Shown: positions 1 to 5,676 of the stretch, one piece after another
Position numbering within the stretch: position 1 is the first letter of the stretch
Layout: each line of letters opens with the position of its first letter
Origin: an uncultured Clostridia bacterium
GTDB lineage: Bacteria; Bacillota; Clostridia; Christensenellales; UBA1242
NCBI GenBank assembly: GCA_947589615.1
Contig: CANQBU010000051.1
Coordinates: forward strand, 1-8,475
Reading direction: 5' to 3'
DNA: 8,475 bases
Program-made: the position numbers and the translations under genes
The notes under the pieces: generated by a model
The model's input: only the letters and a program-made list of their open reading frames with translations
What the model was told of the DNA's origin: nothing
The model's database searches: none

Positions 1-216
1 GCAGATGGTGCAAATGTGTATAGATTTCAAATAAGTTTCGAATTAGGAACTAGTGATAATCCTGATAAGTTTATCTATGTTTTCAACAATACATTAAATG
101 ATTCACTGTTTGATGATAGCGGTATTTGCACAATAACAGAAAACTTGCAAGAAATTAACACAGATATTAAATTAACATTTAATAAATTAACTTACTCACT
201 CTATCATCAACAATAA
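1..216 (+). CDS. C-terminal fragment of an unrecognised protein
   Basis: The frame is open from the first base and ends with TAA at 214-216, giving the last 71 residues of a gene that starts left of the window. A GTG at 16-18 could be read as a start, but it has no ribosome binding site and the frame stays open upstream of it, so this is better read as a truncated gene. The peptide is mixed polar and aromatic with alternating hydrophobic residues (YRFQISFELG, KFIYVFNN, DIKLTFNKLTYSLY), which suggests beta strands. It has no transmembrane segment and no sorting motif. A U-tailed hairpin directly after the stop supports a real gene end. I do not recognise the family. It is the only plus-strand gene in the window and converges on the minus-strand genes. 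Confidence 0.6.
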   Translation, partial: ADGANVYRFQISFELGTSDNPDKFIYVFNNTLNDSLFDDSGICTITENLQEINTDIKLTFNKLTYSLYHQQ

Positions 217-219
217 TTC

Positions 220-249
220 AAATCCATGATATCTTCATGGATTTTTATT
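220..249 (+). terminator. Rho-independent terminator of the plus-strand gene
   Basis: AAATCCATGA (220-229) pairs perfectly with TCATGGATTT (235-244) around the five-base loop TATCT, and a T-rich tail follows (TTTTTATTA). It begins 3 bases after the stop codon of the plus-strand gene. On the minus strand the tail is poor in T, so it should act mainly in the plus direction. Confidence 0.8.
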
Positions 250-255
250 AGGCAT

Positions 256-289
256 AAAAAATCCATAAGTAAACTTTACCTATGGATTT
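256..289 (-). terminator. Terminator of the small repeat-protein gene
   Basis: Read on the minus strand, AAATCCATA (289-281) pairs with TATGGATTT (267-259). The intervening sequence can add a further four base pairs with a three-base loop. A run of Ts follows (261-256). It lies just after the TAG of the minus-strand gene at 300. The stem shares the 8-base core AAATCCAT/ATGGATTT with the neighbouring plus-strand terminator at 220-249. Confidence 0.8.
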
Positions 290-299
290 CGGCTGAAAA

Positions 300-488
300 C
301 TACTTGCAATTTTTTGCGGAAGAGTTTGTTTTCGAACTGCAGCCTTTTGCTTCGCTTGATGCTTCAACGTTCTTTGCTCTGGAAGACGTCTTGCTTCTTG
401 CTTCGCTTGATGCTTCAACGTTTTTAGCTTTTGAATTTTTATTGCTTTTTGTTGAAGACTTACCGACCTTAGAGTTTTTACCAAACAT
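300..488 (-). CDS. Small basic Lys/Ser/Asn-rich repeat protein (62 aa)
   Basis: The start is the ATG at 488-486, chosen because a near-perfect AGGAGGTG lies six bases upstream (495-502). The frame is open further upstream but those codons run through the promoter and leader hairpin. By my count the product has 13 Lys, 2 Arg, 4 Glu and 16 Ser, so it is strongly positive. It has two Cys near the end (C50, C61) and no hydrophobic segment. A 17-residue unit beginning AKNVEASSEA occurs twice (residues 21-37 and 38-54), and a third AKN begins at residue 58. The composition suggests an unfolded, possibly nucleic-acid- or envelope-binding peptide, but that is inference; I do not recognise a named family. 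It is monocistronic, with its own promoter, leader inverted repeat and terminator. Overlapping frames read through the terminator and lack ribosome sites, so they are not preferred. Confidence 0.7.
   Translation of the reverse strand: MFGKNSKVGKSSTKSNKNSKAKNVEASSEARSKTSSRAKNVEASSEAKGCSSKTNSSAKNCK
347..422 (-). repeat. Tandem 51-bp repeat inside the small basic protein gene
   Basis: A 25-base block at 347-371 is repeated exactly at 398-422, a period of 51 bases (17 codons). The rest of each unit has diverged. It encodes the duplicated NVEASSEA segments. A period divisible by three keeps the frame, so copy-number change would lengthen or shorten the protein without breaking it. Confidence 0.85.
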
Positions 489-494
489 AGTTTT

Positions 495-502
495 CACCTC
501 CT
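495..502 (-). promoter_or_regulatory. Ribosome binding site fixing the start of the 62-aa gene
   Basis: AGGAGGTG on the minus strand, six bases before the ATG at 488-486. It is a near-complete match to the anti-Shine-Dalgarno sequence and is the main reason for choosing this start over longer upstream readings. Confidence 0.85.
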
Positions 503-508
503 GAAATT

Positions 509-525
509 CAAGGCTATGTGCCTTG
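509..525 (-). promoter_or_regulatory. Leader inverted repeat (possible operator or mRNA hairpin)
   Basis: Read on the minus strand, CAAGGC and GCCTTG flank the five-base spacer ACATA. The repeat overlaps the last bases of the proposed -10 box and covers the expected transcription start, and it ends six bases before the ribosome binding site. A repressor site at the promoter or a 5' mRNA hairpin would both fit. The sequence alone does not decide. Confidence 0.45.
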
Positions 526-551
526 TATAAATAGATTGTCAATTATTTCAA
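524..551 (-). promoter_or_regulatory. Candidate sigma-A promoter of the 62-aa gene
   Basis: On the minus strand, TTGAAA (551-546) is followed after 16 bases by TATACA (529-524), about 36 bases before the start codon. A perfect TTGACA also lies at 542-537 but has no good -10 box at the right distance, so the TTGAAA/TATACA pair is preferred. Read by eye and not scored. Confidence 0.5.
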
Positions 552-565
552 TTTTTATACATAAA

Positions 566-592
566 AAAAGATAACTTCATCGGTTATCTTTT
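566..592 (-). terminator. Terminator of the polA-ruvX-DUF1292 block
   Basis: AAAAGATAAC and GTTATCTTTT form a perfect 10-bp stem around a seven-base loop. On the minus strand it runs into seven Ts (569-563), the expected tail for genes transcribed from the right. It sits about 70 bases after the stop of the DUF1292 gene. The plus strand also has a T-rich tail (TTTTATTTTATT), so it may work both ways. Confidence 0.85.
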
Positions 593-661
593 ATTTTATT
601 TATAGCATATAAAAGCATATTCACTTGTGAATTGAAAATTTAATTTTATCTTATAACTTAA

Positions 662-1075
662 TTACTTTTTACCTGCTGGTTTACCTGCTGTTTTTGGTGC
701 AGGTTTCTTTTGTGTCTGAGCTTCTTTCTTGTTTTCCTTTTGTGCTTCTTCAAGCAAATCGTAATATTTGTCGAAAACAGCTATCGCAATTTCTTCATCC
801 TCTTCAATTTTTATAACAGAATTACCATCATCGTCAGTATCTACAAGAAATACTATTGCTTCATCATCGGCGATTCCTTCAATATGATCTACAGGCTTCA
901 AAACACAATATAATCTTTTCTCTTTTCTTACTTCATAAGGAATGACGGCAACTTGTTCAAAAGTAAGTTGTTTTCCACTTTCATCCATAAGAATAATTGG
1001 ATCTTTGTTATCTTGATCTAATAGAATATCAAGCAAATCTACTGGTTTTGCGTTATTTTCATTTTCTCTTTCCAT
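662..1075 (-). CDS. DUF1292 (YrzB-like) family protein
   Basis: A 137-residue acidic protein with a basic tail. The core (about residues 13-112) matches the DUF1292 pattern as I know it: an N-terminal DILLDQDNKDPIILMDESG strand segment, a central YEVRKEKRLYCVLKPV, and an acidic DEEIAIAVFDKYYDLLEE near the end. The last 23 residues are Lys/Ala/Pro-rich (KKPAPKTAGKPAGKK) and probably disordered. In Bacillota, members of this family often lie directly downstream of ruvX (yrrK-yrzB in Bacillus subtilis), and that order is kept here. The biochemical role is unknown. The start ATG lies 2 bases after the ruvX stop, with AAGGGG (1087-1082) embedded in the end of ruvX, so the two are probably translationally coupled. 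It is the last gene before a strong terminator. Confidence 0.85.
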   Translation of the reverse strand: MERENENNAKPVDLLDILLDQDNKDPIILMDESGKQLTFEQVAVIPYEVRKEKRLYCVLKPVDHIEGIADDEAIVFLVDTDDDGNSVIKIEEDEEIAIAVFDKYYDLLEEAQKENKKEAQTQKKPAPKTAGKPAGKK

Positions 1076-1077
1076 AA

Positions 1078-1500
1078 TTAACCCCTTTTATTTTCAATAA
1101 ATGTTTGCAATATAATTTGTGCCGAGATCTTATCAATGAGTTCCTTTCGCTTTTCCCTTCGAACACCGCTTGAAATTAAAATTTCTTCCGCCTCTGCCGA
1201 GGTTAAGCGCTCATCGATATATACTACATTTACACCAGAAAGTTCATGAAGTTTTTCGCCAAATTCTTGATGCAATTTTGCTCTTTCACCTATGGTTCCA
1301 TCCATATTAAAAGGCATTCCCAGAGCAATTTCGTCAATATCATATTCTTTAATTAATTTTATGATATGGCTTATTGCGTCATCTTGCCCAATATTTTTGT
1401 AGACTTCGAAAGGACTTGAAATTATGCAAAGCGCGTCGGTCATTGCAATTCCTATTCGCTTATCACCATAATCAATCCCCATCTTTCTGTGCTTTTGCAT
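1078..1500 (-). CDS. ruvX: Holliday junction resolvase-like YqgF/RuvX
   Basis: A 140-residue RNase H-fold protein of the YqgF/RuvX family, associated with Holliday-junction resolution and with 16S rRNA 5'-end maturation in bacteria. Visible family motifs are MGIDYGDKRIGIAMTD (residues 7-22, first acidic residue D10), LGMPFNMDGTIGERA (60-74), IDERLTSAEAEEIL (95-108) and a C-terminal DKISAQIILQTFIE with D123, so all expected acidic positions are present. The frame can be extended to a TTG at 1545, but that extension lies on top of a sigma-A-like promoter (TTGACT/TATAAT). The ATG at 1500-1498 has GGAG five bases upstream and gives the usual family length. It is followed after 2 bases by the DUF1292 gene. 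polA ends 69 bases upstream with no clear terminator between, so read-through as well as the internal promoter could supply transcript. Confidence 0.93.
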   Translation of the reverse strand: MQKHRKMGIDYGDKRIGIAMTDALCIISSPFEVYKNIGQDDAISHIIKLIKEYDIDEIALGMPFNMDGTIGERAKLHQEFGEKLHELSGVNVVYIDERLTSAEAEEILISSGVRREKRKELIDKISAQIILQTFIENKRG

Positions 1501-1505
1501 TACAT

Positions 1506-1509
1506 CTCC
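1506..1509 (-). promoter_or_regulatory. ruvX ribosome binding site at the predicted mRNA 5' end
   Basis: GGAG lies five bases before the ATG at 1500-1498 and supports that start over the TTG at 1545. If the adjacent promoter is used, these four bases would be the first of the transcript, giving a leader of only about nine bases. Confidence 0.6.
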
Positions 1510-1515
1510 ATTATC

Positions 1516-1545
1516 ATTATAACCTATATCACAAATATTAGTCAA
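1516..1545 (-). promoter_or_regulatory. Strong sigma-A-like promoter of ruvX
   Basis: On the minus strand, TTGACT (1545-1540) and a perfect TATAAT (1521-1516) are separated by 18 bases. The predicted start is near 1509. It lies in the gap between the polA stop and the ruvX ATG, which argues that it is a genuine internal promoter rather than a chance match inside a gene. Confidence 0.7.
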
Positions 1546-1569
1546 ATAAAAAACAAATATTTTTTAATT

Positions 1570-4062
1570 TTATTTACATTCGTAAAGATTATTACCCACT
1601 CCTATTGTAACAGATAAAGGAACTTTTAAACTCACGACATTTTCCATTTCTTCTTTTAATATATTGGAGACTTGTATTTCCTCTCCTGGAAATGTATCAA
1701 TTATAAGCTCATCGTGAATCTGCAAAATCAATTGACTTTTAAGACCTTCCTCTTGTAATTTTTTGTCAACTTTTAACATTGCCAGTTTTATTATGTCAGA
1801 TGCTGTTCCTTGTAATGGCATATTCATGGCGACTCGCTCTCCAAATGTTCGAGTTTGATATTTCGAAGATGATAATTCAGGGATCATTCTTATTCTACCA
1901 AATTTTGTTAATGAAAATCCTGTTTCCTTTGCAGATTCGACATTATTATCCATAAATTGTTTTACTTTTGGATATTTTGTAAAATAAGATTCAATATAGT
2001 CTTTTGCTATAGCACGTGTGCTTTTTATATTTTGAGATAGGCCGTAATCACTTATTCCATATATTATACCAAAATTAACAGCTTTTGCATCACGTCTTTC
2101 ATTATCGGTCACCTCATCAATGTTTTTATTGAATATATGTGACGCTGTAAGTTTATGAATGTCCTCGCCTTCTATGAAAGAATTAATTAAATTATCTTCT
2201 CCTGACATATCTGCTAAAAGTCGCAATTCGATTTGGCTGTAATCTGCGGAAACTATCTTTCCTCCATCAAATTTTGACTGAAAAATTTTTCTTAAAATTT
2301 TACCATCATCATCTCTTGTCGGTATATTTTGCAAATTGGGCTCACTACTGGACAATCTTCCAGTGCTTGTTAAAGTTTGATTAAAAGTTGTATGAATTAT
2401 ATTTCCATCTTTTAAACATATATTCTTATATACATCAATATAAGTGTTCACAAGTTTCGAATATTTTCTATAACGTAAAATATTATCTACAATTGGGATA
2501 AATCTGAGTTCATCAAGAATATTTGCATTGGTTGATTGTTTTTTGTTGTTATAAGATTTTATACCTAACTTCTCAAATAAGATATGTGCAACTTGTTTTG
2601 GAGAATTAATATTGAATTCTTCACCCGCATCAAAGTATATTTTTTTTACAAGTTCATCGATTTTATTTTGAAATTCATTACCGATTTCATCGAGTTTTTC
2701 TTCATTGATTTTAAATCCCCTAATCTCCATATCATATAATAATTTTGTTAAAGGCTTCTCTATTTCGCAATAAATATAAGTTAACCTTTTTTGTGATAAC
2801 TCCTCGTCGAGTTCTTTATTTTTATCACTATAATTTGATACGTCCAATGTACCCATGTTAGTTTTCATCCCGGCTGTGACCAAATAATATTTTAAAGCCA
2901 CATCGACATAACCCTTCATTTTTATTCCCATTTTATTGAGAATGTGAAGGTCATCTTTTGCATGTAAAGTGTATTTTGTTATATTGATATTTTCAAATTC
3001 ATTTTTAAAATGCAAGCAAACATCTTCCAGTGAAATTGGTTTGTCAAATAAAGTGAAGTTTTTTTCTAAATAATAAACCTTACCATCAATAAAAAATTCC
3101 ATTTTATTCAAATCATAACTAAAACTATCTGATAAAATTTTTAGTTTACTTAAAATCTCATCGTCTAATTTTATTTTTTCATTATTAACGGTCTTTTCCG
3201 CTAAGTTAAAATCAAATAACTTTTCATTCTTAATTAAAGATAAAAAATCCCACTCGATAAAAAAATTGTAAACTTCTTTATTGAAAGGAAAATTGAAAGT
3301 ACAATCTTCTTCTTTCAATTTTATCTGGCATTCACGATTGATTGTGGCTAGGAGTTTCGACGTAAATGCCATCTCCTTTCCTTCTATAAGCTTCTGTTTT
3401 AATTTCCCGTTAATATATTCTATATTTTCGTAAATATTATTTATATTCTCATAACTTTCTAGCAACCCAAGTGCAGTCTTTTCGCCTACACCCTTTACCC
3501 CAGGAATATTATCAGAAGTATCCCCCATAAGACCTTTTAATTCGATTATTTGATATGGCTTTAAATTAAATAATTCTTTTAATCTTTGAGGTGTAACTTT
3601 GTCGACTTCGCTAACTCCTTTTTTTGTGAGCCAGACGGTCGTATCATAATCTATTAATTGAAGCAAGTCTCTATCTCCTGATAAAATTATTTTTTCACCA
3701 TCAAATTTTTTTGTTAGCGTTCCTATAATATCATCAGCTTCAATCCCCTCTTGTTCAAAAAATTTTATGCCCATTATTTTGAGCATATCTTTTATTACAG
3801 GAAATTGCCTCCTCAGTTCATCTGGCATAGGTTTACGCTGCATTTTATAATCACTATAAATTTCATTCCTAAAAGTCTTTCTGGTGTGGTCAAAAGCAAC
3901 GATAATATGTGTAGGCTTTTCTTCTTGTAAAATTTTTAACAAAATATTGGCAAATCCAAAAACCGCTCCCGAAGGATTGCCCATGTGATTAGAAAGAAAC
4001 GGAAGAGCATAATACGCTCTGTTCGCTATGCTGTTTCCGTCCACAAATAAAATTTTGGTCAT
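1570..4062 (-). CDS. polA: DNA polymerase I (5' nuclease and polymerase domains)
   Basis: An 830-residue family A polymerase that fills gaps and removes RNA primers in repair and lagging-strand maturation. The 5' nuclease domain spans about residues 1-250: D8, FD at 57-58, YKMQRKPMP (72-80), EADD (108-111), SGDRD (128-132), GDTSDN (180-185) and a helix-hairpin-helix GVKGVGEK (188-195). Residues 290-415 correspond to the 3'-5' exonuclease fold but are shortened. No DxE exo I motif is visible, and HAKDD (367-371) replaces the usual exo II NxKYD, so proofreading is probably absent, as in many Bacillota Pol I. Polymerase motifs are intact: TSTGRLSSSEPNLQNIP (565-581), motif A ADYSQIELR (606-614), motif B RRDAKAVNFGIIYG (656-669, with Phe at 664), QGTASD (751-756) and motif C QIHDE (781-785). 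The start ATG has GAGG four bases upstream, and the membrane-protein gene ends 15 bases before it, suggesting one operon. Confidence 0.98.
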   Translation of the reverse strand: MTKILFVDGNSIANRAYYALPFLSNHMGNPSGAVFGFANILLKILQEEKPTHIIVAFDHTRKTFRNEIYSDYKMQRKPMPDELRRQFPVIKDMLKIMGIKFFEQEGIEADDIIGTLTKKFDGEKIILSGDRDLLQLIDYDTTVWLTKKGVSEVDKVTPQRLKELFNLKPYQIIELKGLMGDTSDNIPGVKGVGEKTALGLLESYENINNIYENIEYINGKLKQKLIEGKEMAFTSKLLATINRECQIKLKEEDCTFNFPFNKEVYNFFIEWDFLSLIKNEKLFDFNLAEKTVNNEKIKLDDEILSKLKILSDSFSYDLNKMEFFIDGKVYYLEKNFTLFDKPISLEDVCLHFKNEFENINITKYTLHAKDDLHILNKMGIKMKGYVDVALKYYLVTAGMKTNMGTLDVSNYSDKNKELDEELSQKRLTYIYCEIEKPLTKLLYDMEIRGFKINEEKLDEIGNEFQNKIDELVKKIYFDAGEEFNINSPKQVAHILFEKLGIKSYNNKKQSTNANILDELRFIPIVDNILRYRKYSKLVNTYIDVYKNICLKDGNIIHTTFNQTLTSTGRLSSSEPNLQNIPTRDDDGKILRKIFQSKFDGGKIVSADYSQIELRLLADMSGEDNLINSFIEGEDIHKLTASHIFNKNIDEVTDNERRDAKAVNFGIIYGISDYGLSQNIKSTRAIAKDYIESYFTKYPKVKQFMDNNVESAKETGFSLTKFGRIRMIPELSSSKYQTRTFGERVAMNMPLQGTASDIIKLAMLKVDKKLQEEGLKSQLILQIHDELIIDTFPGEEIQVSNILKEEMENVVSLKVPLSVTIGVGNNLYECK

Positions 4063-4077
4063 ATTACCTCATAATTT

Positions 4078-4380
4078 TTAAAAATTTAAAATTTGTCCAG
4101 CATTGTCAAGTTTAAATAAACTTCTAAATGTATCAGGAATTGCTATTGTTAATACCAACAAAATAGTCATAACAATTAAAAGAATAAAAAACACAATTTT
4201 TAAAGGACTTCCAAAGAAATTAACAGCTGCATATGCCAAAGCTATCACCAAGCCTCCATAAATAGAAACATATTGCATCCATAAGGCCATTTCTTCCATA
4301 CCATATATATTTACATAGCATAAAAATCCTATGTAAACTATAGTTATACAAGCTAGTATAAAATATAATGTAGATTTCAT
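4078..4380 (-). CDS. Small three-helix membrane protein, function unknown
   Basis: A 100-residue protein with three clear hydrophobic segments: about residues 5-27 (LYFILACITIVYIGF and on), 38-56 (VSIYGGLVIALAYAAVNFF) and 59-81 (PLKIVFFILLIVMTILLVL and on). A short polar tail follows (PDTFRSLFKLDNAGQILNF). No catalytic or binding motif is visible and I do not recognise the family. The start ATG has a strong GGAGGG (4390-4385) four bases upstream. It lies 32 bases after the acyltransferase-like gene and 15 bases before polA, with no terminator on either side, so it is probably co-transcribed with both. Being between them does not by itself imply a shared function. Confidence 0.75.
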   Translation of the reverse strand: MKSTLYFILACITIVYIGFLCYVNIYGMEEMALWMQYVSIYGGLVIALAYAAVNFFGSPLKIVFFILLIVMTILLVLTIAIPDTFRSLFKLDNAGQILNF

Positions 4381-4412
4381 ATTACCCTCCGACTCTATTT
4401 TACAACATTTTT

Positions 4413-5402
4413 TTAAAAATTGCTATCATTTGAATTGTCTTTTTTTAATTTTTTATCATGTTTTTTCTTATTTTCAAGTGGTTTTATCTTTTTGTGCTTA
4501 TTTTCTTTCTTATATTTGTTGTTTTTCTTATTTTTTTTTAACAATTTTTTAGGAATTGTTCCATCATCAGGCAAACTTTCATTTAAAGAATCAGGATTGG
4601 CCAGCAAGTCTTTAAATAATTTTAAAGTTTTGCTCATGTAAAATCCATCAGCTATCCTTTCATCCAACGACATTCCGCATGTAATAAATTTCCCCAATTT
4701 TATCTCTTTATTATTTTCAACATAAGGCTCTATTTTTTCTTTTCCCATGGCAACAAACATAGACGTAGTTCCAAAATTATACAAATGGTGATAAATATAT
4801 GGAAGTTTTATTGATTTAAGATTGGTTAAAAAGCAACTTGTGTGAAAAGGGCTAGCCTTTACAAGACTCTTTGGCAACATCCCATGCCTGTCAAGCCATC
4901 GACAAAAAGCCATAGCCCATCTAAATAAAAAGTCAGGTAATTTGCAAAACATGCCGGCAATTCTTGTAGTATCATGCACTGTATTGTCTTGAGTATTCTT
5001 CGCTATCTCATCATCAACAATTTTTGCAATTTCTGCCAAGCTTTCCCTTCCTGTAAAATAAAATTTACATGTGACATCTTCAGCATTATCTTCAAGTTTC
5101 TTTTTTATATCCAATGAAATACTTATATAATTTCTTTGATAAATAGAACCTCTCATAATAAAACGGTTCATTTTTTCTCTAGTATAAAAAACCCTCACAA
5201 GTGCAGCAAACATTATGTGCATATATGTATAGTGATTGCCACTTCGTCTTTCTCTTGTAATAAATTCATCAAGAGGACCACAAGGAGCTTTGACATTAAT
5301 ATAGTTTACCGCATCAATCCTTTGTGGCATAAAAAATGGTTCAGCTTTTTCTATTATTGTCAATCCCTTAACTTTTTTACCATCATTTCTGTGTCCAAAC
5401 AT
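4413..5402 (-). CDS. E2/CAT-fold acyltransferase-like protein, likely catalytically altered
   Basis: A 329-residue protein whose C-terminal half resembles the catalytic domain of 2-oxo acid dehydrogenase E2 and chloramphenicol acetyltransferase. HTSCFLTNLKSI (about residues 187-198) matches the E2 strand before the active-site region. HHLYNFGTTSMFVAMGKEK (205-223) follows, and then LDERIADG (246-253) takes the place of the HxxxDG active site. The catalytic His is Glu here (E248), while the following Asp (D252) and Gly remain. There is no lipoyl or E1/E3-binding domain, and no E1 or E3 gene nearby, so it is not a normal dehydrogenase subunit. From about residue 284 the tail holds about 20 Lys in 46 residues. 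The ATG at 5402-5400 was chosen because GGAGGAG sits six bases upstream; the longer GTG start at 5417 overlaps that site. It is first in the operon with the membrane protein and polA. From memory, stand-alone proteins of this kind occur in other Clostridia; the substrate is unknown. Confidence 0.75.
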   Translation of the reverse strand: MFGHRNDGKKVKGLTIIEKAEPFFMPQRIDAVNYINVKAPCGPLDEFITRERRSGNHYTYMHIMFAALVRVFYTREKMNRFIMRGSIYQRNYISISLDIKKKLEDNAEDVTCKFYFTGRESLAEIAKIVDDEIAKNTQDNTVHDTTRIAGMFCKLPDFLFRWAMAFCRWLDRHGMLPKSLVKASPFHTSCFLTNLKSIKLPYIYHHLYNFGTTSMFVAMGKEKIEPYVENNKEIKLGKFITCGMSLDERIADGFYMSKTLKLFKDLLANPDSLNESLPDDGTIPKKLLKKNKKNNKYKKENKHKKIKPLENKKKHDKKLKKDNSNDSNF

Positions 5403-5408
5403 TTGAAT

Positions 5409-5415
5409 CTCCTCC
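5409..5415 (-). promoter_or_regulatory. Ribosome binding site deciding the acyltransferase-like start
   Basis: GGAGGAG lies six bases upstream of the ATG at 5402-5400. Using the GTG at 5417-5415 would place this site inside the coding region and leave no good site upstream, so the shorter protein is preferred. Confidence 0.8.
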
Positions 5416-5430
5416 ACACCTAACTAATTT

Positions 5431-5458
5431 ATTATAACTTAAAAATATAATATTGCAA
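5431..5458 (-). promoter_or_regulatory. Candidate promoter of the acyltransferase-membrane-polA operon
   Basis: On the minus strand, TTGCAA (5458-5453) and a perfect TATAAT (5436-5431) are 16 bases apart, with the -10 box about 28 bases before the start codon. The -35 box matches the consensus at four of six positions. No competing promoter is evident closer to the gene. Confidence 0.55.
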
Positions 5459-5636
5459 AATAAATTTTTAAATTTAATAAAAATTATTAAAAATCTATAC
5501 ACATGTTATGAATTTTTCATAATAAAACTTCAGAGAAAATTTTCATGTAATTTTAGCAAATCACAAATCTTTTACAATTTTTATGCGTTTTCGATGATTT
5601 TCGAACTCTTGGGTTATAATCTACAATTCTTTATGA

Positions 5637-5672
5637 TAAAAAATAAAGCCTGTGTTTTCACAGACTCTATTT
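5637..5672 (-). terminator. Terminator of the large surface-protein gene
   Basis: Read on the minus strand, AAATAGAGTCTGTG (5672-5659) pairs with CACAGGCTTTATTT (5654-5641) over 14 positions, including two G-U pairs, around an AAAA loop. The T run continues through 5638. It begins 4 bases after the stop codon of the large gene, a typical intrinsic terminator, and separates that gene from the operon downstream. Confidence 0.9.
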
Positions 5673-5676
5673 GGGT

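Noticed and set aside
248..484. Alternative minus-strand frame across the small repeat-protein gene
   Set aside because: It would begin at a TTG without a spaced ribosome site and reads through the terminator hairpin at 256-289. The ATG-start frame at 300-488 has the correctly placed AGGAGGTG.
226..504. Plus-strand open frame over the small repeat-protein gene
   Set aside because: It starts inside the plus-strand terminator, crosses the opposite-strand terminator and is the antisense of a gene with a clear promoter and ribosome site. Its repeats merely mirror the repeats of that gene.
1501..1545. N-terminal extension of ruvX to the TTG at 1545
   Set aside because: The added codons overlap a TTGACT/TATAAT promoter and make the protein longer than the family norm. 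GGAG lies before the internal ATG at 1500.
1546..1569. Possible terminator after polA
   Set aside because: Only a weak A-run facing a T-run with no GC pairs. It does not look like an intrinsic terminator, so read-through into ruvX is assumed.
5615..5620. TATAAT on the plus strand as a promoter
   Set aside because: No acceptable -35 box at 16-18 bases and no TG extension, and there is no plausible plus-strand gene downstream.
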